Shown here piece after piece: positions 14,144-20,825 of a stretch of 21,028 bases of DNA (the first letter of the stretch is position 1; each line of letters opens with the position of its first letter). Position numbers and translations under genes: made by a program. The notes under the pieces were generated by a model. It was not told the DNA's origin. It saw only the letters and a program-made list of their open reading frames with translations, and made no database searches. The stretch is taken from NCBI GenBank assembly GCA_964366455.1, contig CAYISZ010000013.1, positions 1 to 21,028 of the forward strand, read 5' to 3'. This stretch comes from CAZLQR01 sp964366455. GTDB lineage: Bacteria; Patescibacteriota; Microgenomatia; UBA1406; GWC2-37-13.

Positions 14144-14173
14144 ACAACATGCCCACGGCCGTGAGCATGTTGT
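14144..14173. promoter_or_regulatory. 30-bp near-perfect palindrome, possible operator
   Basis: ACAACATGC and GCATGTTGT flank CACGGCCGTG, giving 28 of 30 symmetric bases (only 14153/14164 do not match). It is centred on ACGGCCGT at 14155-14162. It has no T-run and lies between divergent genes, which argues against a terminator. Confidence 0.5.
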
Positions 14174-14193
14174 ATCTGAGCAAACGAGTTTGT

Positions 14194-14203
14194 GACGGCC
14201 GTC
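14194..14203. promoter_or_regulatory. 10-bp palindrome GACGGCCGTC, possible second operator site
   Basis: It repeats the ACGGCCGT core of the upstream palindrome with centre-to-centre distance of exactly 40 bp, about four helical turns. It lies about 47 bp upstream of the presumed -10 region of the 14263 gene. Confidence 0.45.
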
Positions 14204-14224
14204 TCATACTCGTAACATGTTTGG

Positions 14225-14255
14225 TTGCAATACGATTGATATTTGCTATCATAAT
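14225..14255 (+). promoter_or_regulatory. Candidate promoter of the 14263 gene
   Basis: TTGCAA (14225-14230) could pair with TATCAT (14247-14252, 16 bp spacing) or CATAAT (14250-14255, 19 bp spacing). The latter ends 7 bp before the ATG at 14263, the spacing seen at other genes here. Confidence 0.4.
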
Positions 14256-14262
14256 GCTCTAT

Positions 14263-14889
14263 ATGACAGGCGTTGAAGGTGGTAGGAGAAGTGACGTGAA
14301 GGTTCCGTTACATTTCGATGATGTTCGGAGCTGGGGTAAGGCCGTAGCTCAGGTTTTTCCCTGGGCACAAGAGCGTGCTATCTCAGCAAAGCCTTCGAAG
14401 TATCCAGAGTTATTTAGCCATCTTCCTTCAGAATTGAGTAATATTTTAAGCAACGCAGTTTCCCGAGAGGAAGAGGGCGGCTTAGAGGAAAAAGATGTAT
14501 ACTTAACGAGCTTAACTTCAGCGTCTAGGGCAGTTCTTGACAACGGGATTGCAAATCTCAATACCTGGTGCGCCTTAATCAATATGATTGGTTGGAACAA
14601 TGATGTATCAAAATCAGCACTTGAAAAGATGATAGACAAAGTCATATCTCAGGATGTTATCCCAGACATTGCTGAATTTGGCTCGGAGAATGGGAGAGGG
14701 GATATCTCAAAAGTTCCAGTTATTTATACAAACCCGGTCGGCGCTACTGAATTTCAGCGAGAAATAGCGACCCCACTTCGTTTAAATGGTTTTAGAATCC
14801 TTAGTCAAGTAGTACATCCACGGGTATCTCACGGACATTCTACAGGAGTCTATGTCCAGGCAGTATTTACCCATAAAGCAGCTGCTTAA
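14263..14889 (+). CDS. Hypothetical protein, 208 aa (longer 246-aa form possible)
   Basis: I do not recognise this protein. From the start at 14263 it is soluble and mostly helical, with a conserved-looking C-terminal half (VPVIYTNPVGATEFQREI, LNGFRILSQVVHP) that could form an alpha/beta domain. The frame is open further upstream to an ATG at 14149. That longer form would add a strongly hydrophobic stretch (RLILVTCLVAIRLIFAIIML) resembling a signal anchor, but its ATG lies inside a 30-bp palindrome and the added region also contains a promoter-like sequence. I favour 14263, with real doubt. The gene is divergent from ruvB and convergent with ruvA, from which it is separated by 17 bp. Confidence 0.65.
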   Translation: MTGVEGGRRSDVKVPLHFDDVRSWGKAVAQVFPWAQERAISAKPSKYPELFSHLPSELSNILSNAVSREEEGGLEEKDVYLTSLTSASRAVLDNGIANLNTWCALINMIGWNNDVSKSALEKMIDKVISQDVIPDIAEFGSENGRGDISKVPVIYTNPVGATEFQREIATPLRLNGFRILSQVVHPRVSHGHSTGVYVQAVFTHKAAA

Positions 14890-14906
14890 TATGAAAACCA
14901 ACGGCT

Positions 14907-15482
14907 CTACTTTTTAGTCGAAGTGTATTTGAGGGCTTCACGGATTTTTTCTTCGATTGATAGATTTTTAGGAATTTTAGACAAAGCTTGTTTTGCTTCT
15001 TGAGATTTATAGCCTAGTGCCATGAGCGCATCAACAACTGTTTTATCTTCATCAGACAGATTCATCTTTTGCATATCGAACTCTGATTTAAGTTTCTGAG
15101 AAAGCTCGAGAATAATTTTCATAGCTGTCTTTTTTCCTAGTCCAGGAATCTTTGAAAAATATCCAACATCGTTGGACTGGACAGCGCCAATAAGCTCATC
15201 GCTACCTGTATACGAAGTAACCTGAAATGCAGTCTTTGGCCCAACACCGGAAACAGAAAGTAAAAGTTTAAATAACTCTTTATCTTTCTTATCTTTAAAA
15301 CCAAACAAAATATGCGCGTCATCTCTAACCTGAAGGTGCGTCTCAATCTCAACTGTTGTATTTAGAGGATGAGCGTAGAGTGCTGGAGGAAGAAACACTT
15401 CATACGAAAGACCCGAAGAAGTCTCAACAAGACCTACATTACCATTAATTTCAACTAGCTTACCTTTTATTCGACCGATCAT
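14907..15482 (-). CDS. ruvA: Holliday junction DNA helicase subunit RuvA
   Basis: RuvA binds the four-way junction and loads RuvB. The 191-residue protein has the three family domains: an N-terminal OB fold (MIGRIKGKLVEI..., residues 1-63), a central region with two helix-hairpin-helix motifs (LLSVSGVGPKTAFQV near 73 and FSKIPGLGKKTAMKI near 108), and a C-terminal RuvB-interacting three-helix domain (DEDKTVVDALMALGYKSQEA onward). It lies 30 bp downstream of eno on the same strand, so it is probably the last gene of a ppsA-eno-ruvA unit. A CATACT box (15488-15493) 5 bp before the ATG might give a separate start. Confidence 0.97.
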   Translation of the reverse strand: MIGRIKGKLVEINGNVGLVETSSGLSYEVFLPPALYAHPLNTTVEIETHLQVRDDAHILFGFKDKKDKELFKLLLSVSGVGPKTAFQVTSYTGSDELIGAVQSNDVGYFSKIPGLGKKTAMKIILELSQKLKSEFDMQKMNLSDEDKTVVDALMALGYKSQEAKQALSKIPKNLSIEEKIREALKYTSTKK

Positions 15483-15512
15483 ATATCAGTATGGAGTATA
15501 GGGTTCAGCGCA

Positions 15513-16784
15513 TTATTTCGCAAGCTTCTCTCGCTCTATCTGCCAGAGACGATTGTACTTTGCTACACGCTCTCCTCTTGAAGGAGCTCCGAATTTGACG
15601 AAGTCTGCTTGGACGCCTACTGCAAAATCCGCAATGAAACTATCATTTGTCTCTCCAGATCTGTGTGAGACCAAGACGGCTAAGTCATTTTTCTTTGCAA
15701 TTTCTACGACCTCCATTATTTCTGAAATCGTTCCAATTTGATTAGGTTTTACCAGAACCATACTACATGCTTTGTCCTTAATAGCACGTTCCAATCGCTC
15801 CTTATTCGTGGCAAGAAGATCGTCCCCGATAAGGTAAATATCGCGTGCCATGGCTTTTAAAAGTTTAGACCACCCTTCAAAATCATCTTGATCCAATGGA
15901 TCTTCCAGACAGAGTAAAGAATAATTTTTAGTAAGATTGAGGATGAATTCAAGATATTCATCTTTGGTAAGAGGATGCGGTCTGTCCTTTACATAGTACC
16001 TGCCGTCTTTGAAAAAATGGGAAGATGCAACGTCCAGACCAAGGAAGATATCCAGACCCATCTTAAGATTTTTTTGCAGTACAGTTTCGTTAATAACTTC
16101 GATTGCGTCAATATTGGTTGTAAAATTTGGCGCAAATCCACCCTCTTCTCCGACCGAAACACTTGCGTTTCTATAAGTTAATACTCTTTTTAGTTCGTGA
16201 AAAATCTCTACTCCAATCTGATAAGCCTTTGTGTAGGGGAGTGATGAAGATGGAATCACCTGAAACTCCTGGAACTCAAGATTGTTGTTGGCATGCTTTC
16301 CTCCGTTAATGATATTAAAAATTGGTGTGGGTATTTTTTGTAACGGGAGCTCTATCTTGAATCGTTTCACGTATTCGGTGTTTACAAATTTGTAAGCTGA
16401 GACTCCTTGTTCAAGAGCAGCTGCCTTAATAAATAGCTGAGAAAGTGCAAGCGTTGTGTTCCCTCCTAATCTAGATTTATTCTTTGTCCCGTCTGCCTTA
16501 ATCATCCACTCATCAATCTCGCGGAACTTACTAGGAGTAACTCCTGTTAATTTCGGCGCAAGGACTTCATTGATTATATTCACGGCCTTTGTAACACCCA
16601 TTCCATCAAATCTTTTTTCATCCTTATCGCGTAGTTCTAAAGCTTCATACTTACCAACAGAAGTTCCAGATGGCACGCTGGTTCGTACCGTTCTATCATT
16701 GCTTAACTCTGCTGAGGCCTCAATGGTTGGATAACCTCGTGAATCAATAATTTCGTAGGCAAGAATCTTTTTTATTGTAATCAT
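15513..16784 (-). CDS. eno: Enolase (phosphopyruvate hydratase)
   Basis: Enolase interconverts 2-phosphoglycerate and phosphoenolpyruvate. Motifs in order are DSRGYPTIEA (usual S-R-G-N-P-T), the loop PSGTSVGKYEALELRD, GGKHANNNLEFQEFQVIP, GEEGGFAPN (catalytic Glu), metal-ligand segments GLDVASSHF, CLEDPLDQDDF and IGDDLLATN, LVKPNQIGTISE with the catalytic Lys, SHRSGETNDSFIADFAV, and FGAPSRGERVAKYNRL. All three metal-binding acidic residues and both catalytic Lys positions appear to be present. The length, 423 aa, is normal. The ATG is 2 bp after the ppsA stop, so the two are almost certainly co-transcribed; enolase uses the PEP that PEP synthase makes. Confidence 0.98.
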   Translation of the reverse strand: MITIKKILAYEIIDSRGYPTIEASAELSNDRTVRTSVPSGTSVGKYEALELRDKDEKRFDGMGVTKAVNIINEVLAPKLTGVTPSKFREIDEWMIKADGTKNKSRLGGNTTLALSQLFIKAAALEQGVSAYKFVNTEYVKRFKIELPLQKIPTPIFNIINGGKHANNNLEFQEFQVIPSSSLPYTKAYQIGVEIFHELKRVLTYRNASVSVGEEGGFAPNFTTNIDAIEVINETVLQKNLKMGLDIFLGLDVASSHFFKDGRYYVKDRPHPLTKDEYLEFILNLTKNYSLLCLEDPLDQDDFEGWSKLLKAMARDIYLIGDDLLATNKERLERAIKDKACSMVLVKPNQIGTISEIMEVVEIAKKNDLAVLVSHRSGETNDSFIADFAVGVQADFVKFGAPSRGERVAKYNRLWQIEREKLAK

Positions 16785-16786
16785 AA

Positions 16787-19189
16787 TTATTTTTTAACTA
16801 AAGATTTAAAATGATTTCGCTCTATGTCGAAGATTAGACGTCTAGTTCTTTCGATTGCATCGGGATTAACAGACACGCTCGTAATTCCAGCGATTACCAA
16901 CTTCTCTACAAGCTCCGAATAATCAGACGCTGCCTGTCCACAGATAGAGCAACTTACTTTATATTTTACGCAGGTCTTAACGATTTGTTCAAGTACTCCC
17001 ACGACCGCATCAGATCTTTCATCATAAACTGAAGAAACATGCTCATTGTCACGATCAACTCCTAGCAACATCATTGTTAAATCGTTCGTACCAATCGAAA
17101 CACCGTCTACGCCAATTTTCAAAAAGTTTTCTAGTTCAAGCGCTGCAGCAGGAACTTCTACCATGATTAGTAATCTGAATCCTGGCAAATTGAATAACCC
17201 TGCCTTTGCTATCATAGACTTAATCTGAATAAGCTCCCATGGTCTTCGGATAAAGGGAATCATTAAATGTAAATTGTTGTAGCCCATCTTCCAGATATTT
17301 GCTATTGCTTCAAGCTCCAACATAAACTCCTCTGGATCCGCAATATATCGAGATGCGCCTCTGAAACCAAGCATAGGATTTTCTTCCTTTGGCTCAAACT
17401 CAGCACCCCCTTTTAAATTCTTGTACTCATTCGTCTTGAAGTCTGTAGCACGGTAGATAACAGGACGAGGTGAAAAAGGCTTTACGAATTTGATTAAGTC
17501 ATGTGTTAACTTGCGAACGAACTCGTGCTGTCGACCGTGCTTAATTAAGTATTTTGGATGGATGCCAATTCCAGCAATCATAAACTCTGCACGTAATAGG
17601 CCAATTCCATCAACGTGTCTTTTAGCTAGAGTCTCCGCTTGTTCCGGTTCCGCAAGATTAATATAAACTTTTGTTAAAGTTTTTAGATTTCGGTCTTCAG
17701 ATATCAGTTTTGCTTGCTCCTTCTGATTACTAACCTCTGATTGCTGAGAACTGATGGCTCCTTTGAAAACTTCTCCTGTAGTCCCGTTTACCGTTACTGT
17801 TTGTCCATTTTTTAATTTAGTGGTTGCTGACTCAGCGCCTACTACTGCAGGAATCCCTAGCTCTCTTGAAACAATAGCAGCGTGAGAGGTTCGCCCTCCT
17901 TTTTCTGTAACTATAGCGGCAGCTTTTTTCATCGCAGGAACATAGTCAGGATTAGTCTGGGGAGCAACAAGAATATCTCCCTTATGAATTCTGTCTATTT
18001 CACTGGGGGAGTGAATTATCGTAACAGGACCAGTCACCATTCCAGGAGACGCCGGCGCCCCCGTTACAATCGGCATTACTAATGTCGGTTGCGTAGATGC
18101 AATTTCCCCACTTTTATTTTTATCTTCCTTGCCCGACGTTTTACCCATTGCTTCCGCAGGTTTTATCGTTGTGATCGGTCTAGACTGCACGATAAATGTT
18201 TTGTCGCCCTCAATTGCCCATTCAATGTCCTGAGGAAAAAAGTAATGATCCTCAATTTGCTTTACTAAAAGAGCAACGGTAACAATCTCCTGGTCAGAAA
18301 GCTTTAGTTCTGAACCTGCGGTCTTGCTGAGTTTTACTTCACGGTTTCCATTTCCTGACTTTACATATTTTAAATTTTGGTACTTTGCTTCCTTTTTAGT
18401 TATTACAAATGATCGCTTATCAATTTCATAATGATCTGGGGTCACCTTACCTTGTACTATATATTCCCCAAGTCCCACTATAGCTTCGACAACAATTTTC
18501 GATTTATCATTTGTCACTGGGTCGATGCTAAAGGCGATTCCAGATTTCTCAGACTGCACCATTCTCTGCACGACCGCAGCCAGTCCAACCTTAAAGTCAT
18601 CGAAGCCTTGATGATGACGATAGTAAATCGCTCTTTCTGTAAAAAGAGACGCCCAACATTCTTGCACTTTCTTAAGTAGATCTGTTTCACCAAGTACGTT
18701 TAGATACGTTTCCTGTTGGCCGGCAAATGAGGCGCCTGGCAAGTCCTCCGCTGTGGCCGAAGACCTTACTGCTACTGAAACTGGTCGATAGACGTGTTTT
18801 AATGTCTTAGAAATCTGTGACGCAACGGAGGAAGTTTTTGAAATGTACTCTTCTTCCTTCTGAGTAAGGTTTTTGTAGTATTCGAGAACTGGATTTGTTA
18901 TCGACTTAGGAACGTCGGCATCAAGTATGAGAGATTGAATCTCTTTTGATGCCTGCTGAAGTTCGTGGGGATTGTCTGTATTTACAGAATCTAGAAATTT
19001 CTTTATCTTTGGTGCGAGCGAATTATGATCAATAAACTCAAAATATGCATGCGAGGTAAGTACGAAACCGTAGGGTATTGGAAGACGGGCATTGGTCATT
19101 TCGCCAAGATTTGCTCCTTTACCACCGACAAGGCCAACGTCGTCCTTGCCAACCTCTTCAAACCACACAATGTTTTTTTTAACCGCCAT
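16787..19189 (-). CDS. ppsA: Phosphoenolpyruvate synthase (pyruvate, water dikinase)
   Basis: The enzyme converts pyruvate, ATP and water to PEP, AMP and phosphate, the entry to gluconeogenesis. In the 800-aa form the N-terminal ATP-binding domain spans about 1-340 (GLVGGKGANLGEM 19-31, VRSSATAEDLPGASFAGQQET 141-161). The swivelling phosphohistidine domain has GGRTSHAAIVSRELGIPAVVG (431-451) with catalytic His436. The C-terminal PEP/pyruvate TIM barrel has GLLRAEFMI, IGTNDLTMMLLGVDRDN and CSICGQAASD with catalytic Cys750. The linker at about 479-500 is encoded by a 7-bp-period repeat. The frame extends 12 codons further upstream, but the ATG at 19189 begins the conserved part and lies 6 bp after TATATT (19196-19201), so I take it as the start. 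It leads the ppsA-eno-ruvA unit. Confidence 0.96.
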   Translation of the reverse strand: MAVKKNIVWFEEVGKDDVGLVGGKGANLGEMTNARLPIPYGFVLTSHAYFEFIDHNSLAPKIKKFLDSVNTDNPHELQQASKEIQSLILDADVPKSITNPVLEYYKNLTQKEEEYISKTSSVASQISKTLKHVYRPVSVAVRSSATAEDLPGASFAGQQETYLNVLGETDLLKKVQECWASLFTERAIYYRHHQGFDDFKVGLAAVVQRMVQSEKSGIAFSIDPVTNDKSKIVVEAIVGLGEYIVQGKVTPDHYEIDKRSFVITKKEAKYQNLKYVKSGNGNREVKLSKTAGSELKLSDQEIVTVALLVKQIEDHYFFPQDIEWAIEGDKTFIVQSRPITTIKPAEAMGKTSGKEDKNKSGEIASTQPTLVMPIVTGAPASPGMVTGPVTIIHSPSEIDRIHKGDILVAPQTNPDYVPAMKKAAAIVTEKGGRTSHAAIVSRELGIPAVVGAESATTKLKNGQTVTVNGTTGEVFKGAISSQQSEVSNQKEQAKLISEDRNLKTLTKVYINLAEPEQAETLAKRHVDGIGLLRAEFMIAGIGIHPKYLIKHGRQHEFVRKLTHDLIKFVKPFSPRPVIYRATDFKTNEYKNLKGGAEFEPKEENPMLGFRGASRYIADPEEFMLELEAIANIWKMGYNNLHLMIPFIRRPWELIQIKSMIAKAGLFNLPGFRLLIMVEVPAAALELENFLKIGVDGVSIGTNDLTMMLLGVDRDNEHVSSVYDERSDAVVGVLEQIVKTCVKYKVSCSICGQAASDYSELVEKLVIAGITSVSVNPDAIERTRRLIFDIERNHFKSLVKK
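17703..17755. repeat. 7-bp-period hairpin repeat inside the ppsA coding region
   Basis: Read on the coding (minus) strand, five heptads run from 17755 down to 17721 (ATCAGTT, CTCAGCA, ATCAGAG, GTTAGTA, ATCAGAA). ATCAGTT (17755-17749) has an exact inverted partner AACTGAT (17709-17703). The encoded residues (ISSQQSEVSNQKEQAKLI) lie between the phosphohistidine domain and the TIM barrel, where a length change is tolerated. Confidence 0.75.
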
Positions 19190-19195
19190 ACATTC

Positions 19196-19201
19196 AATAT
19201 A
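19196..19201 (-). promoter_or_regulatory. -10 element of ppsA
   Basis: TATATT on the minus strand, ending 6 bp before the ATG at 19189. No clear -35. It supports the shorter ppsA start and a leaderless transcript. Confidence 0.5.
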
Positions 19202-19233
19202 CAGAAGAGTTGCGATGGTTTGCAACTTAGCGA

Positions 19234-19938
19234 TTAAGAGGAAGAAATTCTCTTTCTTTTTGCGCGGTTATGTACGTCTACAGCATTCAGGCCAATACTC
19301 AGAACAGCTGCTGATTTTCTAATTACAGAAAAGGTGTGCTTCGCCTTCGGACTCCTTACGGCAGCGCTAGCCAATAAGCCAACACCAAGAACGCCATCAC
19401 TAGCAACCTTAATTTTACCAAAGGTAGATGACTTAAACTCACCCTGCTCTCCCATGTCGTCCTGTCGGTGAGCTAAAAGTTTCATTTCGTAATATGCTCT
19501 TGGAAGAAGTAATGCTCGGTCTACAGCATCTCCAGTCAACATCACCGTTGCAACTAGTTCTGAGCGAAAGAGCACGTCCATAACCTGGTCTAGCTTTGCT
19601 CCATCTGCGTCTGTTACCTCTCCTTTTCTAGCAACGTAACCATCAAATGAGTCTGATATTGCAGCAACAATAAATAGGCCTAGTGAGGCGTAAGCTAATG
19701 GAATATTGTTTTCCTTAACTGCATGTGCGTAAGCTCCAAGAGCAATTCCCCCGACAACCGGCCTAGCATAGCAAGTTAAATCTGCTAGTGCTTTACTGAA
19801 TTTGGGATGCTCTACACAGTACTGCCCAAACTTATCGACATCAACGCCCGATGCTCCGAGCAACATGTCCCATCCCTTGTCTCCATTCATCCAGGAAGTT
19901 GGTTTGTGCGAGGAATTTGGCTGAAGCTCTCTTTTCAT
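19234..19938 (-). CDS. CDP-alcohol phosphatidyltransferase family protein, 234 aa
   Basis: The active-site signature of the CDP-alcohol phosphatidyltransferase family is exact: D96-x2-D99-G100-x2-A103-R104-x8-G113-x3-D117-x3-D121. These enzymes join a CDP-activated lipid (or CDP-alcohol) to an alcohol phosphate; PgsA, which makes phosphatidylglycerolphosphate, is the common bacterial example. Hydrophobic segments lie at about 56-77, 80-95, 124-142 and 181-192, and FGKIKVA (173-179) resembles the conserved G-K-x-K-T segment. An atypical soluble N terminus of about 45 residues precedes the membrane part, and the C-terminal tail is basic. The alcohol acceptor cannot be told from sequence. TATAAT (19945-19950) ends 6 bp before the ATG. 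It lies 44 bp upstream of ppsA on the same strand. Confidence 0.88.
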   Translation of the reverse strand: MKRELQPNSSHKPTSWMNGDKGWDMLLGASGVDVDKFGQYCVEHPKFSKALADLTCYARPVVGGIALGAYAHAVKENNIPLAYASLGLFIVAAISDSFDGYVARKGEVTDADGAKLDQVMDVLFRSELVATVMLTGDAVDRALLLPRAYYEMKLLAHRQDDMGEQGEFKSSTFGKIKVASDGVLGVGLLASAAVRSPKAKHTFSVIRKSAAVLSIGLNAVDVHNRAKRKRISSS

Positions 19939-19944
19939 CTTGTA

Positions 19945-19950
19945 ATTATA
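19945..19950 (-). promoter_or_regulatory. -10 element of the CDP-alcohol phosphatidyltransferase gene
   Basis: TATAAT on the minus strand, 6 bp before the ATG at 19938; predicted leaderless. No clear -35. Confidence 0.55.
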
Positions 19951-20007
19951 TCAGCAGAAATGGGATTTGGCGTGCTATTACAAGATGAATTGAACTATAA
20001 AATTTGA

Positions 20008-20013
20008 TATAAT
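20008..20013 (+). promoter_or_regulatory. -10 element of the small membrane protein gene
   Basis: TATAAT ends 5 bp before the ATG at 20019, so transcription should begin at about the A of the start codon. No convincing -35. Confidence 0.55.
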
Positions 20014-20018
20014 TCATT

Positions 20019-20303
20019 ATGGAAAGAGCACCAAAACCAGTAAATGAGATGGGTTTAAAACGAAGTCCTGAAATGGAATCTGTAAAACCCGAATTGGCTC
20101 CGGAAATTAAACTACCAAGCAAAGTTTATATAATTGCTTCTGTAATTGCTGCTATGGGTTACTTCGCAGGATTTACTTGGATGCAGTTTAAACAAAACCG
20201 AACATACTCTGGAGCTTTACAGGCTGACGCTTTTTACCTAACCGCAATAGCAGCCCACTCTATAGCTGTTAGCAAAGCTAACAAAAACAGAAACCTCGAT
20301 TGA
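20019..20303 (+). CDS. Small hypothetical membrane protein, 94 aa
   Basis: Not a family I recognise. The first 34 residues are proline- and glutamate-rich and probably disordered. Two hydrophobic segments follow, about 36-54 (VYIIASVIAAMGYFAGFTW) and 66-84, joined by a short basic loop (FKQNRT), and the tail is basic (KANKNRN). This suggests a two-helix hairpin in the membrane. It is divergent from the CDP-alcohol phosphatidyltransferase gene, with 80 bp between the two starts. The TGA stop at 20301 shows TGA is a terminator in this genome. Downstream there is no gene until tRNA-Ala. Confidence 0.7.
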   Translation: MERAPKPVNEMGLKRSPEMESVKPELAPEIKLPSKVYIIASVIAAMGYFAGFTWMQFKQNRTYSGALQADAFYLTAIAAHSIAVSKANKNRNLD

Positions 20304-20363
20304 CATAAGGCTAGATTTTCATTAAAATACGATTACACATGGTTTTTGACCTTAACTGAGGCA

Positions 20364-20390
20364 TTGGTTAGCTACAAATTCTGCTATCCT
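20364..20390 (+). promoter_or_regulatory. Candidate promoter of the tRNA-Ala/23S unit
   Basis: TTGGTT (20364-20369) and an extended -10 TG-C-TATCCT (20382-20390) with 15-bp spacing. A second candidate pairs TTGACC (20346-20351) with TAGCTA (20369-20374) at 17 bp. Either would give a leader of about 90 nt before tRNA-Ala that includes a TAGAACN-family repeat. Confidence 0.4.
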
Positions 20391-20416
20391 ATCCGCTTCT
20401 TTAACCAAACACAACA

Positions 20417-20481
20417 TAGAACATAGAACTTGAAACATAGAGCTTATTTTATGCTCTACGCTCCACGTTTTACGGTCTATG
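20417..20481. repeat. 7-bp-period hairpin repeat, TAGAACN family, copy 3
   Basis: Left-arm heptads begin at 20417, 20424, 20431 and 20438 (TAGAACA, TAGAACT, TGAAACA, TAGAGCT). Right-arm heptads begin at 20454, 20461, 20468 and 20475 (CTCTACG, CTCCACG, TTTTACG, GTCTATG). It ends 6 bp before the mature 5' end of tRNA-Ala. Confidence 0.85.
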
Positions 20482-20487
20482 GGGATA

Positions 20488-20560
20488 GGGCCTGAAGTTT
20501 ACCTGGCTGAACGCTTCATTTGCAATGAAGAGGTAGGCGGTTCGACTCCGCCCAGGTCCA
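20488..20560 (+). tRNA. tRNA-Ala (anticodon TGC)
   Basis: A 73-nt cloverleaf has acceptor GGGCCTG/CAGGTCC, D stem GTTT/GAAC, anticodon stem-loop CTTCA-TTTGCAA-TGAAG with anticodon TGC and T arm GGCGG-TTCGACT-CCGCC. The discriminator is A and CCA is not encoded. tRNA-Ala(TGC) is a classic 16S-23S spacer tRNA, and here it keeps its place about 430 bp upstream of 23S although no 16S precedes it. Confidence 0.97.
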
Positions 20561-20571
20561 CATCAGTAGCT

Positions 20572-20611
20572 GTTAGCGAGTTAACGCGTTCACGGGTTAA
20601 CGAGTTTACAG
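20572..20611. repeat. 8-bp-period repeat, GTTAACGN family, copy 3 (single arm)
   Basis: Five consecutive octamers start at 20572, 20580, 20588, 20596 and 20604 (GTTAGCGA, GTTAACGC, GTTCACGG, GTTAACGA, GTTTACAG). It begins 11 bp after tRNA-Ala. Confidence 0.85.
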
Positions 20612-20731
20612 ATACTTATGTCCGCCGATCAATGAGAGCATGAGCCGTCTACGAATAATAGTGACCATGCCCGCAATGCTACGCATAGCGTTGCAGGCGG
20701 GAAAGGCAAATGCACGAATAAGGCGGGCCAA

Positions 20732-20785
20732 GTTATCGGCAGTCAGTTTTCAGTTAGTACTAGCTGGAATCTGAGTACTGATAAC
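20732..20785. repeat. 7-bp-period hairpin repeat, CAG-type family, in the 23S leader
   Basis: Heptads run from 20740 (CAGTCAG, TTTTCAG, TTAGTAC, TAGCTGG, AATCTGA, GTACTGA). GTTATC (20732-20737) and GATAAC (20780-20785) are inverted copies at the ends. The unit type resembles the repeat inside ppsA. Confidence 0.65.
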
Positions 20786-20825
20786 CACGATTAACTTAGC
20801 ACATTAACAATTTGGGTCTTTTTAA

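Noticed and set aside
19190..19225. Longer ppsA start at 19225
   Set aside because: The extra 12 codons run through the TATATT box and are not part of the conserved N terminus, which begins at the ATG at 19189.
3227..20611. Possible CRISPR arrays in the repeat regions
   Set aside because: The units are 7 or 8 bp, contiguous and without spacers, and no cas gene is present.
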